This document shows, piece by piece, positions 1 through 5,698 of a DNA stretch of 7,321 nt (its first letter is position 1; each line of letters starts with the position of its first letter). Source of the DNA: Firmicutes bacterium UBA2296. Lineage in GTDB: Bacteria; Bacillota; UBA994. Below the pieces are notes generated by a model, which was not told the DNA's origin, did not search any database, and saw only the letters and a program-made list of their open reading frames with translations. Location: NCBI GenBank assembly GCA_002345475.1, contig DDWC01000150.1, positions 1-7,321 on the forward strand, written 5' to 3'. A program made the position numbers and the translations under genes.

Positions 1-790
1 TGGTCATGGGCCCCACTCCGCCGGGAACAGGCGTAATGTAAGAGGCCACCTCGCTGGCAGCATCGTAATCCACATCGCCCAGCAGTTCCTTGCCGACGCG
101 GTTGGTGCCAACGTCGATAACTACGGCACCGGGCTTGATCATGTCCGCGGTAACCAGGTTGACCTTGCCGACCGCCACCACGAGAACGTCCGCCTGGCGG
201 GTGTGATGTCCCAAATCCGCGGTATGGCGATGGGTCACCGTCACAGTGGCCCCGGCATGGAGCAACATAGCCGCCATGGGTTTGCCCACGACATTGCTGC
301 GGCCGACCACTACTGCGTGCTTCCCGTGGACGTCATAGCCGATGTAATCCAGCATTTCCATGACCCCTGCCGGCGTGCACGGCATGAGAGCCTCATCCAT
401 GAGGCCCAGGTTCATCAGACCAACGTTGATCGGATGGAAACCGTCTACGTCCTTCTCGGCCTTTACAGCGCCAAATACGGCCATCTGGTCGAGGTGGCGC
501 GGCAACGGCAGCTGCACCAGAATGCCGTGCACCGTCTTGTCGTTGTTCAGGTCGTCGATCAGTTGCATTAATTCGTCCTGGGTAGTCTCCTCAGGCAGGC
601 GGAACACCTGAGAATTCATCCCCACTGACTGACACGCCTTCTCCTTCATGCCCACGTACGTGGCGCTGGCGGGATCGGCGCCCACCAATACTACGGCCAG
701 GCCGGGTTTTGTGGCCATAGCCTGAATTTCCTTCTTCAGTCCTTCGCGGATCTCTTTTGCGATTTGTCTTCCATCGATAATATTAGCCAA
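1..790 (-). CDS. folD: Bifunctional methylenetetrahydrofolate dehydrogenase / methenyltetrahydrofolate cyclohydrolase (3' end cut by window edge)
   Basis: FolD interconverts 5,10-methylene-, 5,10-methenyl- and 10-formyl-tetrahydrofolate in the cytoplasm, feeding purine synthesis, formyl-Met and, in acetogens, the methyl branch of CO2 fixation. I translated the minus strand by hand and read 263 codons; the family is usually about 280-290 residues, so roughly 20 C-terminal residues lie outside the window. Seen: the YVGMK motif with catalytic Lys49, GILVQLPLP with Gln93, KDVDGFHP with Asp116 (Gln-to-Asp spacing of 23, as in E. coli FolD), the NAD(P) motif VVGRSNVVGKP, and the signature PGGVGPMT at the edge. 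Start: TTG at 788-790 reads MANIIDGRQIA and has GAAAGGGG (799-806) eight bases upstream. An in-frame ATG at 809-811 lacks a good binding site and lies only about 5 bases after the predicted transcription start. nusB is 57 bp upstream. Identity is near certain; the start is likely. Confidence 0.96.
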   Translation of the reverse strand, partial: MANIIDGRQIAKEIREGLKKEIQAMATKPGLAVVLVGADPASATYVGMKEKACQSVGMNSQVFRLPEETTQDELMQLIDDLNNDKTVHGILVQLPLPRHLDQMAVFGAVKAEKDVDGFHPINVGLMNLGLMDEALMPCTPAGVMEMLDYIGYDVHGKHAVVVGRSNVVGKPMAAMLLHAGATVTVTHRHTADLGHHTRQADVLVVAVGKVNLVTADMIKPGAVVIDVGTNRVGKELLGDVDYDAASEVASYITPVPGGVGPMT

Positions 791-822
791 AAAAACTACC
801 CCTTTCGACATGTTCTTTTTCA

Positions 823-831
823 ATTTTAGCA
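823..831 (-). promoter_or_regulatory. Possible extended -10 promoter for folD
   Basis: In the nusB-folD gap the minus strand reads TGCTAAAAT, an extended -10 (TG, one base, then TAAAAT at 823-828). No good -35 hexamer sits 16-18 bp upstream. Transcription would start near 816 and give a leader of about 26 bases to the TTG start at 790. This would let folD be expressed apart from nusB. It is tentative, because the gap is AT-rich and such matches arise by chance. Confidence 0.35.
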
Positions 832-835
832 CAAC

Positions 836-856
836 TTGTCGCGCTTTTTACGACAA
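836..856. other. Small hairpin overlapping the nusB stop codon
   Basis: A perfect 6-bp inverted repeat, TTGTCG (836-841) and CGACAA (851-856), encloses a 9-base loop and spans the nusB stop codon at 848-850. On the minus strand no run of T follows directly (the next bases are GTTGTGC), so it is not a convincing intrinsic terminator. It may only mark the 3' end of the nusB message or modestly affect read-through into folD. Confidence 0.35.
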
Positions 857-1258
857 AGTGCGTCCTCTTAACAGCTCACCCAGGATGCCGTTGATAAACT
901 TGCCAGATTCTTCGCTGCTGTAAGCCTTGGCCAGCTCAATGACCTCGTTGATGATAACGCCGGGTGGAGTGTCCTCTGCGCCAATTGACAGTTCCGCCAG
1001 AGCCAGCCGCAGCAGGCACCTGTCCAGCCGCGCCAGGCGGTCCAGTTCCCAGTCTATGGCCGCCTCGGCAATGACCTTGTCGCTCTCCTGCCAGTCGACC
1101 ACCGCCCGCTTAACTATTACTTCGGCAAATTCCCGGTCCTTGTCGCCCAGCGGAGTCTCTTCCAGGGCGAAGGCAAAAGCCTTGTCCCGGGTGGAAAGTC
1201 CCACATCCAGTTGGAAAAGAGTCTGCAGCACCACCTCGCGGGCATTGCGTCTGCTCAT
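848..1258 (-). CDS. nusB: Transcription antitermination factor NusB
   Basis: NusB is an all-helical RNA-binding protein. With NusE (ribosomal protein S10) it binds boxA RNA and helps RNA polymerase read through terminators, chiefly in rRNA operons. The 136-residue length is normal for the family. The N-terminus, SRRNAREVVLQTLFQLD (residues 2-18), is the conserved RRxAREx(3)QxLFQxD motif with its arginine-rich RNA-binding face. The C-terminal half carries INEVIELAKAYSSEESGKF, ending FINGILGEL, the hallmark last helices. The ATG start has AGGAGG (1267-1272) eight bases upstream, so the start is secure. It lies directly downstream of a strong terminator that closes the asp23-amaP-DUF2273 unit, leaving only about 38 bp for a promoter, and I see none there. 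It therefore probably depends on terminator read-through or a promoter further upstream. Neighbouring folD is the usual partner in Clostridia. Confidence 0.96.
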   Translation of the reverse strand: MSRRNAREVVLQTLFQLDVGLSTRDKAFAFALEETPLGDKDREFAEVIVKRAVVDWQESDKVIAEAAIDWELDRLARLDRCLLRLALAELSIGAEDTPPGVIINEVIELAKAYSSEESGKFINGILGELLRGRTLS

Positions 1259-1281
1259 GTGTCTCGCCTCCTAAGTCGTAT

Positions 1282-1296
1282 TGTGGCTGTCCCACA
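1282..1296 (-). other. Short hairpin between terminator and nusB
   Basis: TGTGG (1282-1286) and CCACA (1292-1296) form a perfect 5-bp stem with a 5-base loop, placed immediately after the T-run of the terminator and 9 bases before the nusB ribosome binding site. It could fold in an RNA that reads through the terminator. Its role is unknown; it may shield a processed nusB mRNA end or be coincidental. Confidence 0.4.
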
Positions 1297-1320
1297 AAAA
1301 AACCACCGGACGGTGGTTTT
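1296..1320 (-). terminator. Rho-independent terminator of the asp23-amaP-DUF2273 operon
   Basis: On the minus strand AAAACCACC, loop GTCC and GGTGGTTTTTTT form a perfect stem (5 GC-rich pairs at 1303-1307/1312-1316, plus 4 A-T pairs) followed by seven T residues (1296-1302). It is a textbook intrinsic terminator. The DUF2273 stop codon TAA (1319-1321) lies in the upstream arm, so the operon ends with almost no 3' untranslated sequence. On the plus strand only four T follow the stem, so it works mainly in the minus direction. Confidence 0.9.
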
Positions 1321-1537
1321 AGTCTACCGGAGGCAATATGCGCTCCAGCAATTCCCGCAAAGAATCGTCACCGTCAAGTCTGGTGCCGATCACATATCCT
1401 ATAACCGTCAGTGAAAGGATAAAGAAACCTGCAAAGAGGCCGTAATGCACCAGGATCAGGGCTACAAACAACCCCAGCAAAGTCCCGATGATGCGGCCGC
1501 GATAGTGGAGCATCATGTCGCGCAATGGTGAGTTCAT
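1319..1537 (-). CDS. DUF2273 small integral membrane protein
   Basis: A 72-residue membrane protein of the DUF2273 family, which in Firmicutes is found with Asp23 and AmaP; its biochemical role is not established. Seen: a short basic N-terminus (HYRGRIIG, residues 11-18), two hydrophobic helices at about 16-32 and 34-51 separated by the short turn HYG, and a charged tail (RLDGDDSLRELLERILPPVD). The length and the layout of RGRIIGTLLG followed by GYVIGTRLDG match the family. The ATG start is preceded by AGGTAGGTGAT, giving adequate Shine-Dalgarno pairing, and lies 8 bp after the amaP stop, so the two are translationally close. It is the last gene of the unit; its stop codon is inside the terminator stem. 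I infer that it supports the AmaP/Asp23 assembly at the membrane. Confidence 0.9.
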   Translation of the reverse strand: MNSPLRDMMLHYRGRIIGTLLGLFVALILVHYGLFAGFFILSLTVIGYVIGTRLDGDDSLRELLERILPPVD

Positions 1538-1545
1538 ATCATCAC

Positions 1546-2079
1546 CTACCTGACCCTGACTTTGTTGGCGGGAGCAATATCGTCGATTAATACACGCACC
1601 TCTTTGACGCTCATGCCGGTACTTTCTTCAACGCTTTGCTTAACTATGCCCTGCAGAGTGGCGGACAGCGTCGGCACATTGTCCTGGATGGACGTAGCCA
1701 CCCGGGTGTTAATGACCAGGCCGTCTTCGGCGGAATGTACCCCTGTCCTGGCTTCTCTGATGCCCCGCACCGATAAGGCAGCGCGCTGTGCCACGTTCTG
1801 CAGAGCGTCCAGGCTGATGCGCACTTCGCCCAGCTCAGTCTTCTGCGTGATGGCCGTCTTGCTGCTGCGCTCCTTGCGCAAGCCCGAAAGCAAAACCCGG
1901 ATGCTGAAAAGAAAGAAGAGCGCGGCTATGGGAACCGCCTGCCAGGCCGAAAGAGCGTTCAGTATAGCCATGGCATTCCACGCAGGAGGCAGTCCCAAAA
2001 AAGCACTGATGACAAAAATGCTGATCAGGGCCACGGCCAGCGCGTAGACGGTCAACAAAACGCGGTCCACTAAAGTCAT
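1546..2079 (-). CDS. amaP: Alkaline shock response membrane anchor protein AmaP
   Basis: AmaP anchors Asp23 at the cytoplasmic membrane, as shown in Staphylococcus aureus; the pair is linked to cell-envelope stress. The protein is 177 residues here. Seen: an N-terminal transmembrane helix (about 8-28, VLLTVYALAVALISIFVISA), a second one (about 47-66, ending before RKER), then a soluble Asp23-like domain (about 80-177). That domain holds LGEVRISLDALQNVAQRAA, the IREARTGVH strand and VKEVRVLIDDIA, resembling the Asp23 fold encoded by its neighbour. Start: ATG at 2077-2079 has a strong AAAGGAGGT (2086-2094) seven bases upstream. A longer reading to 2127 would add 16 basic residues (MSSKRRKDG...) encoded across the asp23 stop and the ribosome binding site, and I reject it. 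The asp23 stop codon (2093-2095) overlaps this binding site, indicating tight coupling. Confidence 0.88.
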   Translation of the reverse strand: MTLVDRVLLTVYALAVALISIFVISAFLGLPPAWNAMAILNALSAWQAVPIAALFFLFSIRVLLSGLRKERSSKTAITQKTELGEVRISLDALQNVAQRAALSVRGIREARTGVHSAEDGLVINTRVATSIQDNVPTLSATLQGIVKQSVEESTGMSVKEVRVLIDDIAPANKVRVR

Positions 2080-2092
2080 AGACTTACCTCCT

Positions 2093-2476
2093 TTAATTGC
2101 CCCGTCCTTCCGCCTCTTTGAACTCAAGTATCCCTACGTTCTGCACATAGACATTTACTTCGATAACATCAAGACCTGTCATGCTTTCCACGGCCTTCTT
2201 GACCTTTTCCTGCACCTGATGAGCCACCTCCGGGATAATCATGCCGTATTCCACAACGATATGCAGATCTATGGCAGCTTCCTGCTCACCTACGGTAACC
2301 TTGACCCCTTTGGAAAGGTTCTTCTTGCCTCCCAGCATGTTGACCAGGCTGCCACCGGTAGTCGAACTGACACCGGGGACTTCCGCCGCGGCCAGGCTGG
2401 CGATTATACCGACGACATCATCAGCGATATGCAAGGTGCCGGCGTCGCCGTTTTCCTGCTTAATATCCTTATCCAA
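2093..2476 (-). CDS. asp23: Asp23/Gls24 family envelope stress response protein
   Basis: Asp23/Gls24 proteins are abundant cytosolic proteins held under the membrane by AmaP and tied to envelope stress tolerance in Gram-positive bacteria. Seen: the family core from GTLHIADDVVGIIASLAAAEVPGV through the variable glycine loop (GGSLVNMLGGKKNLSKGV), the strand VKVTVGEQEAAIDLHIVVEYG, then IPEVAHQVQEKVKKAVESMTGL and the final strand VIEVNVYVQNV. That is the complete domain at normal size, about 127 residues. Start: I choose TTG at 2474-2476 because AGGAGGTGAG (2481-2490) is then 8 bases upstream. The longer in-frame GTG at 2483-2485 lies inside that binding site and cannot be used with it. An extended -10 promoter lies just upstream. 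It is the first gene of the asp23-amaP-DUF2273 operon. Confidence 0.92.
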   Translation of the reverse strand: MDKDIKQENGDAGTLHIADDVVGIIASLAAAEVPGVSSTTGGSLVNMLGGKKNLSKGVKVTVGEQEAAIDLHIVVEYGMIIPEVAHQVQEKVKKAVESMTGLDVIEVNVYVQNVGILEFKEAEGRGN

Positions 2477-2504
2477 AGTCCTCACCTCCTAAACTACACG
2501 CCCT

Positions 2505-2532
2505 ATTATATCAGATGTGCAAAACGGACAAC
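2505..2532 (-). promoter_or_regulatory. Promoter of the asp23 operon (extended -10)
   Basis: The minus strand reads TGATATAAT: a perfect TATAAT (2505-2510) with the TG of an extended -10 (2512-2513). A partial -35 lies upstream (TTGTCC at 2526-2531 with a 15-bp spacer, or GTTGTC at 2527-2532 with 16). Transcription would begin near 2498 and give a leader of about 22 bases to the TTG start. The -35 region abuts the flavin reductase stop codon (2535-2537). It fits a sigma-A type housekeeping promoter. Confidence 0.75.
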
Positions 2533-2534
2533 AA

Positions 2535-3092
2535 TCAATTCCGTCGCAGAGGGTAGGCGTCTCCCAGAGCGTAATAGCGAGACCCGGCATAGGCAATGGG
2601 ATCGGCCAGGCGAGTCGATATCTTGCCGTCCTTGTCCAGCACGCTGTCTGATACCTGGGTGGCCTTAATCTCGCCAAGAAACAGCGTATGCGACCCCAGG
2701 TCTACTTGCCTGGTTACCACACATTCAATGTTTATGGCAAACTCCGCGAGAATCGGCGCGTACTTCAGGGTCTCCGCCTTGCCGGCGGTAAGCCCGAGAT
2801 GAGCAAACTTGTCTGTATTGCGGCCGGACTCCACCCCGCAGAAAGTCACAATGTCCTGCTGTGATACCGAGGGCAGGTTCACCACGAACTCCTTGCTCTG
2901 GTCAACGATGGCATGAGAATGGCGCAAAGGGTTGATGGAAATACCTATGGTGGGCGGTATGGAACACAGTGTGCCTGCCCAGGCCAGGGTAATCAGGTTG
3001 GCCCCGTGCTCTTCCGAAGCACAGGATACCACCACCACAGGCAGCGGAAACATCGAGGTCTGAGGCTTAAGAATAGTTTTAGAAATCGTCAT
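2535..3092 (-). CDS. Flavin reductase-like FMN-binding protein (flavoredoxin type)
   Basis: A 185-residue member of the flavin reductase-like split-barrel family, which binds FMN and moves electrons from NAD(P)H or reduced carriers; many members in anaerobes are called flavoredoxins. Seen: LKPQTSMFPLPVVVVSCAS at the N-terminus, then NLITLAWAGTLCSIPPTIGISI, the conserved barrel strands that line FMN, and RHSHAIVDQSKEFVVNLPS, the typical segment after the RxS/H turn. Further along are NTDKFAHLGLT and the second half of the barrel ending in SRYYALGDAYPLRRN. The ATG start is preceded by GGAAAGGGGAGT (3098-3109), a good binding site. The gene begins 23 bp after the peptidase stop, so the two probably share a transcript. 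No terminator separates it from asp23, so some read-through into that operon is possible. The substrate or partner cannot be told from sequence alone; confidence in the fold is high. Confidence 0.9.
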   Translation of the reverse strand: MTISKTILKPQTSMFPLPVVVVSCASEEHGANLITLAWAGTLCSIPPTIGISINPLRHSHAIVDQSKEFVVNLPSVSQQDIVTFCGVESGRNTDKFAHLGLTAGKAETLKYAPILAEFAINIECVVTRQVDLGSHTLFLGEIKATQVSDSVLDKDGKISTRLADPIAYAGSRYYALGDAYPLRRN

Positions 3093-3115
3093 GGGTCACT
3101 CCCCTTTCCAGAGAA

Positions 3116-5170
3116 CTAAAGGTTCTTGTGATAGTTGAACCAGGCCACCTGGCGTTCCAGCTTGTCCAGCCGATGCATGGGGCGGCGTAAACCGTGGTAC
3201 TCCCCCGGGTAGCGTATCATCACGGCATCCTTGCCCTGGCGTCGCAGAGCAATGTAGAACTCCTCGCTCTGGCTCACCGGGCAACGCAGGTCGTTCTCGC
3301 CGTGCATCAGCATAAAGGGTGTTTTCACCCTGTCGGCATAGGAAATGGCCGAGTGCTTCAGCAGGTGGGCTGCTCCCTCCCAGGAGTTGCCGCCGTATTC
3401 ATGTTCGTCCGCCAGAGTAATGTCCGAAGTGCCAAAGCCACTCATCATGTTCGAAACAGGGGCTCCTGAACATACCGCCTTAAATAGGTCAGTCTGAGTG
3501 ACGATCCAGCAGGTCAGGTAGCCACCGTAGGACCACCCCTGGGCAAACAGGCGCTTCTCGTCAAGGATACCAAGCGCCAAGGCCGCCTTGACCCCGGCCA
3601 TGACATCCTTGTAGTCCAGGTCACCCCAGTTGCGGTCGATGACATCGGCAAAATGCTGTCCGTAGCTTTCGCTGCCTCTGGGGTTGGTCATCAGCACCAC
3701 ATACCCTTGCGCGGCAAACACCTGCGCGTCCAGCATAAAGCGCGGTCCGTACCAGGCATGGGGCCCACCGTGAATAAAGAGCATCAGAGGGTATTTCTCT
3801 TGGGCGTCAAAGTCCTGAGGCAATATGGTCCAGCCGTCAATCTCCTGCCCGTCATCGCTGTTATAGACGAAGTGCCGCGCCGGTGAGAGATCCAGCTCTT
3901 GCTGCAGAGAAGTGTTGCAGGCAGAGGCCATAACCTCAACGCCGTCACGGTGGACGCAAACTTCTTCGGTCAGGTCAAAGCCACCCTTGATGTAGGCCAG
4001 GGTGCCGGAGGCGCCGCAGAGGCCAAAATAAGACGTCTGGGCCGCAGTCAGCAGCGCTGTAGGTTCGCTATCTTGATGGGCGGCATAGGCATGCACCTGA
4101 CCGCGATCGGCCATGGAGAACACAAAGGCGTCGTCGTGCCAGAAGCCGCCTACGGCTGTCCGATCAAATCGTTCCGTGACATGGCGCGCATCTGACTTAG
4201 TCAGCGGCGCCGGGGACTCCCCTGCCGCAAGCTTCGTCATAAACTCTTCCACCGGCAATATGTAGAGCCCGGTGCTGGTAGACAGACCAGAGCTTCCGTC
4301 GTGGCCCAGAAAGGCCACATAGCCGCCACAGCGGGAAAACAGCGGGTTGTCCGCCGGTCCGGGCGCGTCATAAAGCATGGTACAGCTATTGTCGCCCACA
4401 GCAAACAGCCAGAGGTCACGTTTAGTGGACCAGTCGGCCTCGGCGTCACGCCGGGCTGACACTAGCAGGTACTTGCCGTCCGGGGAAATAGCCACATTGC
4501 GGTGGTCGTAGTCTCCCTTAGTAGCCTGACTGGCGGCCGGTTCCAGGGTAGCCACAGGCGGGCTGGCGGGCACAGGCGTGACAAACACCTGCTCCCGCAG
4601 GTCGCCGTGGTAGCCGGCGCCGTCCCGGCGGTAGCTGAACCTGGTAATCACCTTCACCAGATTCTCCTTCTTGTCGGGGTCTGGCTTTTTATCTGCGTGT
4701 GGTTTCGACGCAACGCCCTTTAACCTGTCGGCATCGTATTCCGGGGCACCGGGGTACGGCACCCATTCCTCCGTCTGGCTGAAAACTTTGGCGCTGTAGG
4801 CGATTTTGGTACCGCAGGGGAACCATACCACACTGTTGCCCACAGCCTCCTTGGTGGGTAGCTGCCACGGCTCGCCACCCCGGGCCAGATCCATAATGTA
4901 GATCTGTGCCTTTTCGTTGCGGCCCGATACAAAGGCCAGACGCTTGGAATCCGGGGAAAAGTGAGCCTTACCCTCTTTGCCGCCGTAGGTCAGCCTGCGG
5001 CTTACAGCACCGGCTACATCGTAGAGGTGAAGGTCCGTCTTGCCCTCGTCTTTTTCCTTGTCCAGACGGGTAACGGTATAGGCCACATATGCGCCGTCCG
5101 GCGAAACACTGATGTCCCCCGGGTAGTTAAAGTTGTAGAGATCTTTGCTTTCAGGCTTGCGCTTGCTCAC
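3116..5170 (-). CDS. S9 family serine peptidase (acylaminoacyl-peptidase / prolyl oligopeptidase superfamily)
   Basis: A 684-residue cytoplasmic peptidase with a beta-propeller in front of an alpha/beta hydrolase, the S9C-like layout; it probably trims short peptides. Propeller, about residues 10-420: TolB-like blades seen as ISVSPDGAYVAY, HFSPDSKRLAFVSG and VAISPDGKYLLVSARRD. Hydrolase, about 440-684: oxyanion motif HGGPH (from 467), NPRGS (496-500), nucleophile Ser547 in GWSYGGY, Asp627 in HGENDLRCP and His659 in GEYHGLRRP, so the triad is complete. There is no signal peptide. Start: GTG at 5168-5170 (reading VSKRKPESKDLY) with AGGAGG (5178-5183) seven bases upstream. A longer ATG reading from 5347 would add 59 residues encoded by repeat DNA and is rejected. 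No clear promoter was found; a weak TTGCCC lies in the 5210s. The flavin reductase follows 23 bp downstream. The exact substrate is unknown. Confidence 0.93.
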   Translation of the reverse strand: MSKRKPESKDLYNFNYPGDISVSPDGAYVAYTVTRLDKEKDEGKTDLHLYDVAGAVSRRLTYGGKEGKAHFSPDSKRLAFVSGRNEKAQIYIMDLARGGEPWQLPTKEAVGNSVVWFPCGTKIAYSAKVFSQTEEWVPYPGAPEYDADRLKGVASKPHADKKPDPDKKENLVKVITRFSYRRDGAGYHGDLREQVFVTPVPASPPVATLEPAASQATKGDYDHRNVAISPDGKYLLVSARRDAEADWSTKRDLWLFAVGDNSCTMLYDAPGPADNPLFSRCGGYVAFLGHDGSSGLSTSTGLYILPVEEFMTKLAAGESPAPLTKSDARHVTERFDRTAVGGFWHDDAFVFSMADRGQVHAYAAHQDSEPTALLTAAQTSYFGLCGASGTLAYIKGGFDLTEEVCVHRDGVEVMASACNTSLQQELDLSPARHFVYNSDDGQEIDGWTILPQDFDAQEKYPLMLFIHGGPHAWYGPRFMLDAQVFAAQGYVVLMTNPRGSESYGQHFADVIDRNWGDLDYKDVMAGVKAALALGILDEKRLFAQGWSYGGYLTCWIVTQTDLFKAVCSGAPVSNMMSGFGTSDITLADEHEYGGNSWEGAAHLLKHSAISYADRVKTPFMLMHGENDLRCPVSQSEEFYIALRRQGKDAVMIRYPGEYHGLRRPMHRLDKLERQVAWFNYHKNL

Positions 5171-5242
5171 GGAGATTCCTCCTATTAGTCTTATTCCTAT
5201 CTTTCTCATTTCGCCACACCGCGGGCAAGTCCTGCATGGGAC

Positions 5243-5267
5243 AGCCACCAGCCGCCAGCCGCCAGCC
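5243..5267. repeat. Heptamer array AGCCRCC, about 3.5 copies
   Basis: AGCCACC (5243-5249), AGCCGCC (5250-5256), AGCCGCC (5257-5263) and AGCC (5264-5267) follow each other without spacing. The same heptamer recurs at 6274-6304 on the other side of cobO. Confidence 0.85.
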
Positions 5268-5282
5268 AGACAGACAGACAGA
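5267..5282. repeat. CAGA tetranucleotide tract, 4 perfect copies
   Basis: Four perfect CAGA units run directly on from the heptamer array, about 85 bases upstream of the peptidase ribosome binding site. The tract is outside the coding region if the GTG start at 5170 is right. Confidence 0.85.
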
Positions 5283-5298
5283 AAAGGCCAACTCCTAC

Positions 5299-5344
5299 TG
5301 TAGGGGCACAGCATGCTGTGCCCACGGGCCTGCGACATCCTGAT
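5299..5344 (+). repeat. Palindrome-led repeat, copy 1
   Basis: It starts TGTAGGGG and contains the 20-bp perfect palindrome GGGCACAGCATGCTGTGCCC (5304-5323). After a 10-base spacer comes GACATCCTGAT (5334-5344). The same order, 150 bp further on, forms copy 2. The 20 bases that follow (CAAAACTGAT...) still resemble the body of the complete elements at 6417 and 6708, so this is probably a diverged or truncated copy of that family. Confidence 0.8.
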
Positions 5345-5448
5345 CAAAACTGATCCATTCCGATTGGTGATTTCGCGACCTGGGGAACCGTTACGCTAAT
5401 ACGTCGGACGGGACCACTGATATCAATGTGGAAAACGACAACCTTTAA

Positions 5449-5492
5449 CGTAGGGGCACAGCATGCTGTGCCAACGGACCTATGACATCCTG
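5449..5492 (+). repeat. Palindrome-led repeat, copy 2
   Basis: GTAGGGG is followed by the 18-bp palindrome GGCACAGCATGCTGTGCC (5455-5472) and GACATCCTG (5484-5492), in the same direction as copy 1 and exactly 150 bp downstream. After CTG the sequence turns into GCTGAATG, which resembles the heptamer family at 6927, so the unit looks joined to another repeat type. Confidence 0.8.
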
Positions 5493-5552
5493 GCTGAATG
5501 TTGCGCGCTTCATATCCACCATGCGCTAAGCGCTCGTCTTCCTTTGCTGTCT

Positions 5553-5575
5553 GCCGAGTGCCGAATGCTGCATGC
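5553..5575. repeat. Heptamer array GCYGMRT, 3 copies
   Basis: GCCGAGT (5553-5559), GCCGAAT (5560-5566), GCTGCAT (5567-5573) and GC directly abut the T-run side of the cobO terminator. The motif matches the array at 6927-6957 and the window end at 7313-7321. Confidence 0.75.
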
Positions 5576-5623
5576 AAAAAGCCGGTTCCTTCTGCTCCGA
5601 TTCCTCGGAACAAGCAGAACCGA
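5576..5623 (-). terminator. Rho-independent terminator downstream of cobO
   Basis: On the minus strand an outer CGG/CCG pair, then TTCTGC/GCAGAA (6 bp) and TCCGA/TCGGA (5 bp), close a GGAA loop, with small unpaired bulges between the stem blocks. GGC and five T (5576-5580) follow. The stem starts about 75 bases after the cobO stop. The GNRA-type loop and the T-run support an intrinsic terminator; the bulges make it somewhat weaker than the one at 1296-1320. Confidence 0.7.
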
Positions 5624-5665
5624 CCTCTATGTGCCAATCTCCGGGGTACCGGTACGTGGCCAACT

Positions 5666-5693
5666 AAGCGCTAAGCGCCAACCGCCAAGCGCT
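5666..5693. repeat. Heptamer array AAGCGCY, 4 copies
   Basis: AAGCGCT, AAGCGCC, AACCGCC and AAGCGCT are contiguous (5666-5693) and end five bases from the cobO stop codon at 5699-5701. Sister arrays lie at 6322-6342 and 6971-6991, so the motif brackets cobO. Confidence 0.85.
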
Positions 5694-5698
5694 ACGTC

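Larger units (their letters stand above)
5171..5698. other. Repeat-rich gene-free gap between cobO and the S9 peptidase
   Basis: I see no credible gene in this stretch of about 530 bases. It contains, from left to right, the peptidase ribosome binding site, a heptamer array, a CAGA tract, two palindrome-led repeats 150 bp apart, further heptamers, the cobO terminator and a last heptamer array against the cobO stop. Short open frames here (for example 5344-5637 minus) translate the repeats and show no protein-family signal. Confidence 0.8.

Noticed and set aside
203..571. 122-codon open frame on the plus strand
   Set aside because: It lies antisense to folD, whose catalytic motifs are all intact on the minus strand.
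1562..2047. 161-codon open frame on the plus strand
   Set aside because: It is antisense to amaP, shows no family signal, and amaP has a convincing domain layout and binding site.
2219..2668. 149-codon open frame on the plus strand across asp23 and the flavin reductase end
   Set aside because: It is antisense to two recognised genes and to a good promoter, with no protein-family resemblance.
5344..5637. 97-codon minus-strand frame between cobO and the peptidase
   Set aside because: It covers the cobO terminator, a heptamer array and a palindrome; its translation is repeat-derived and no binding site precedes it.
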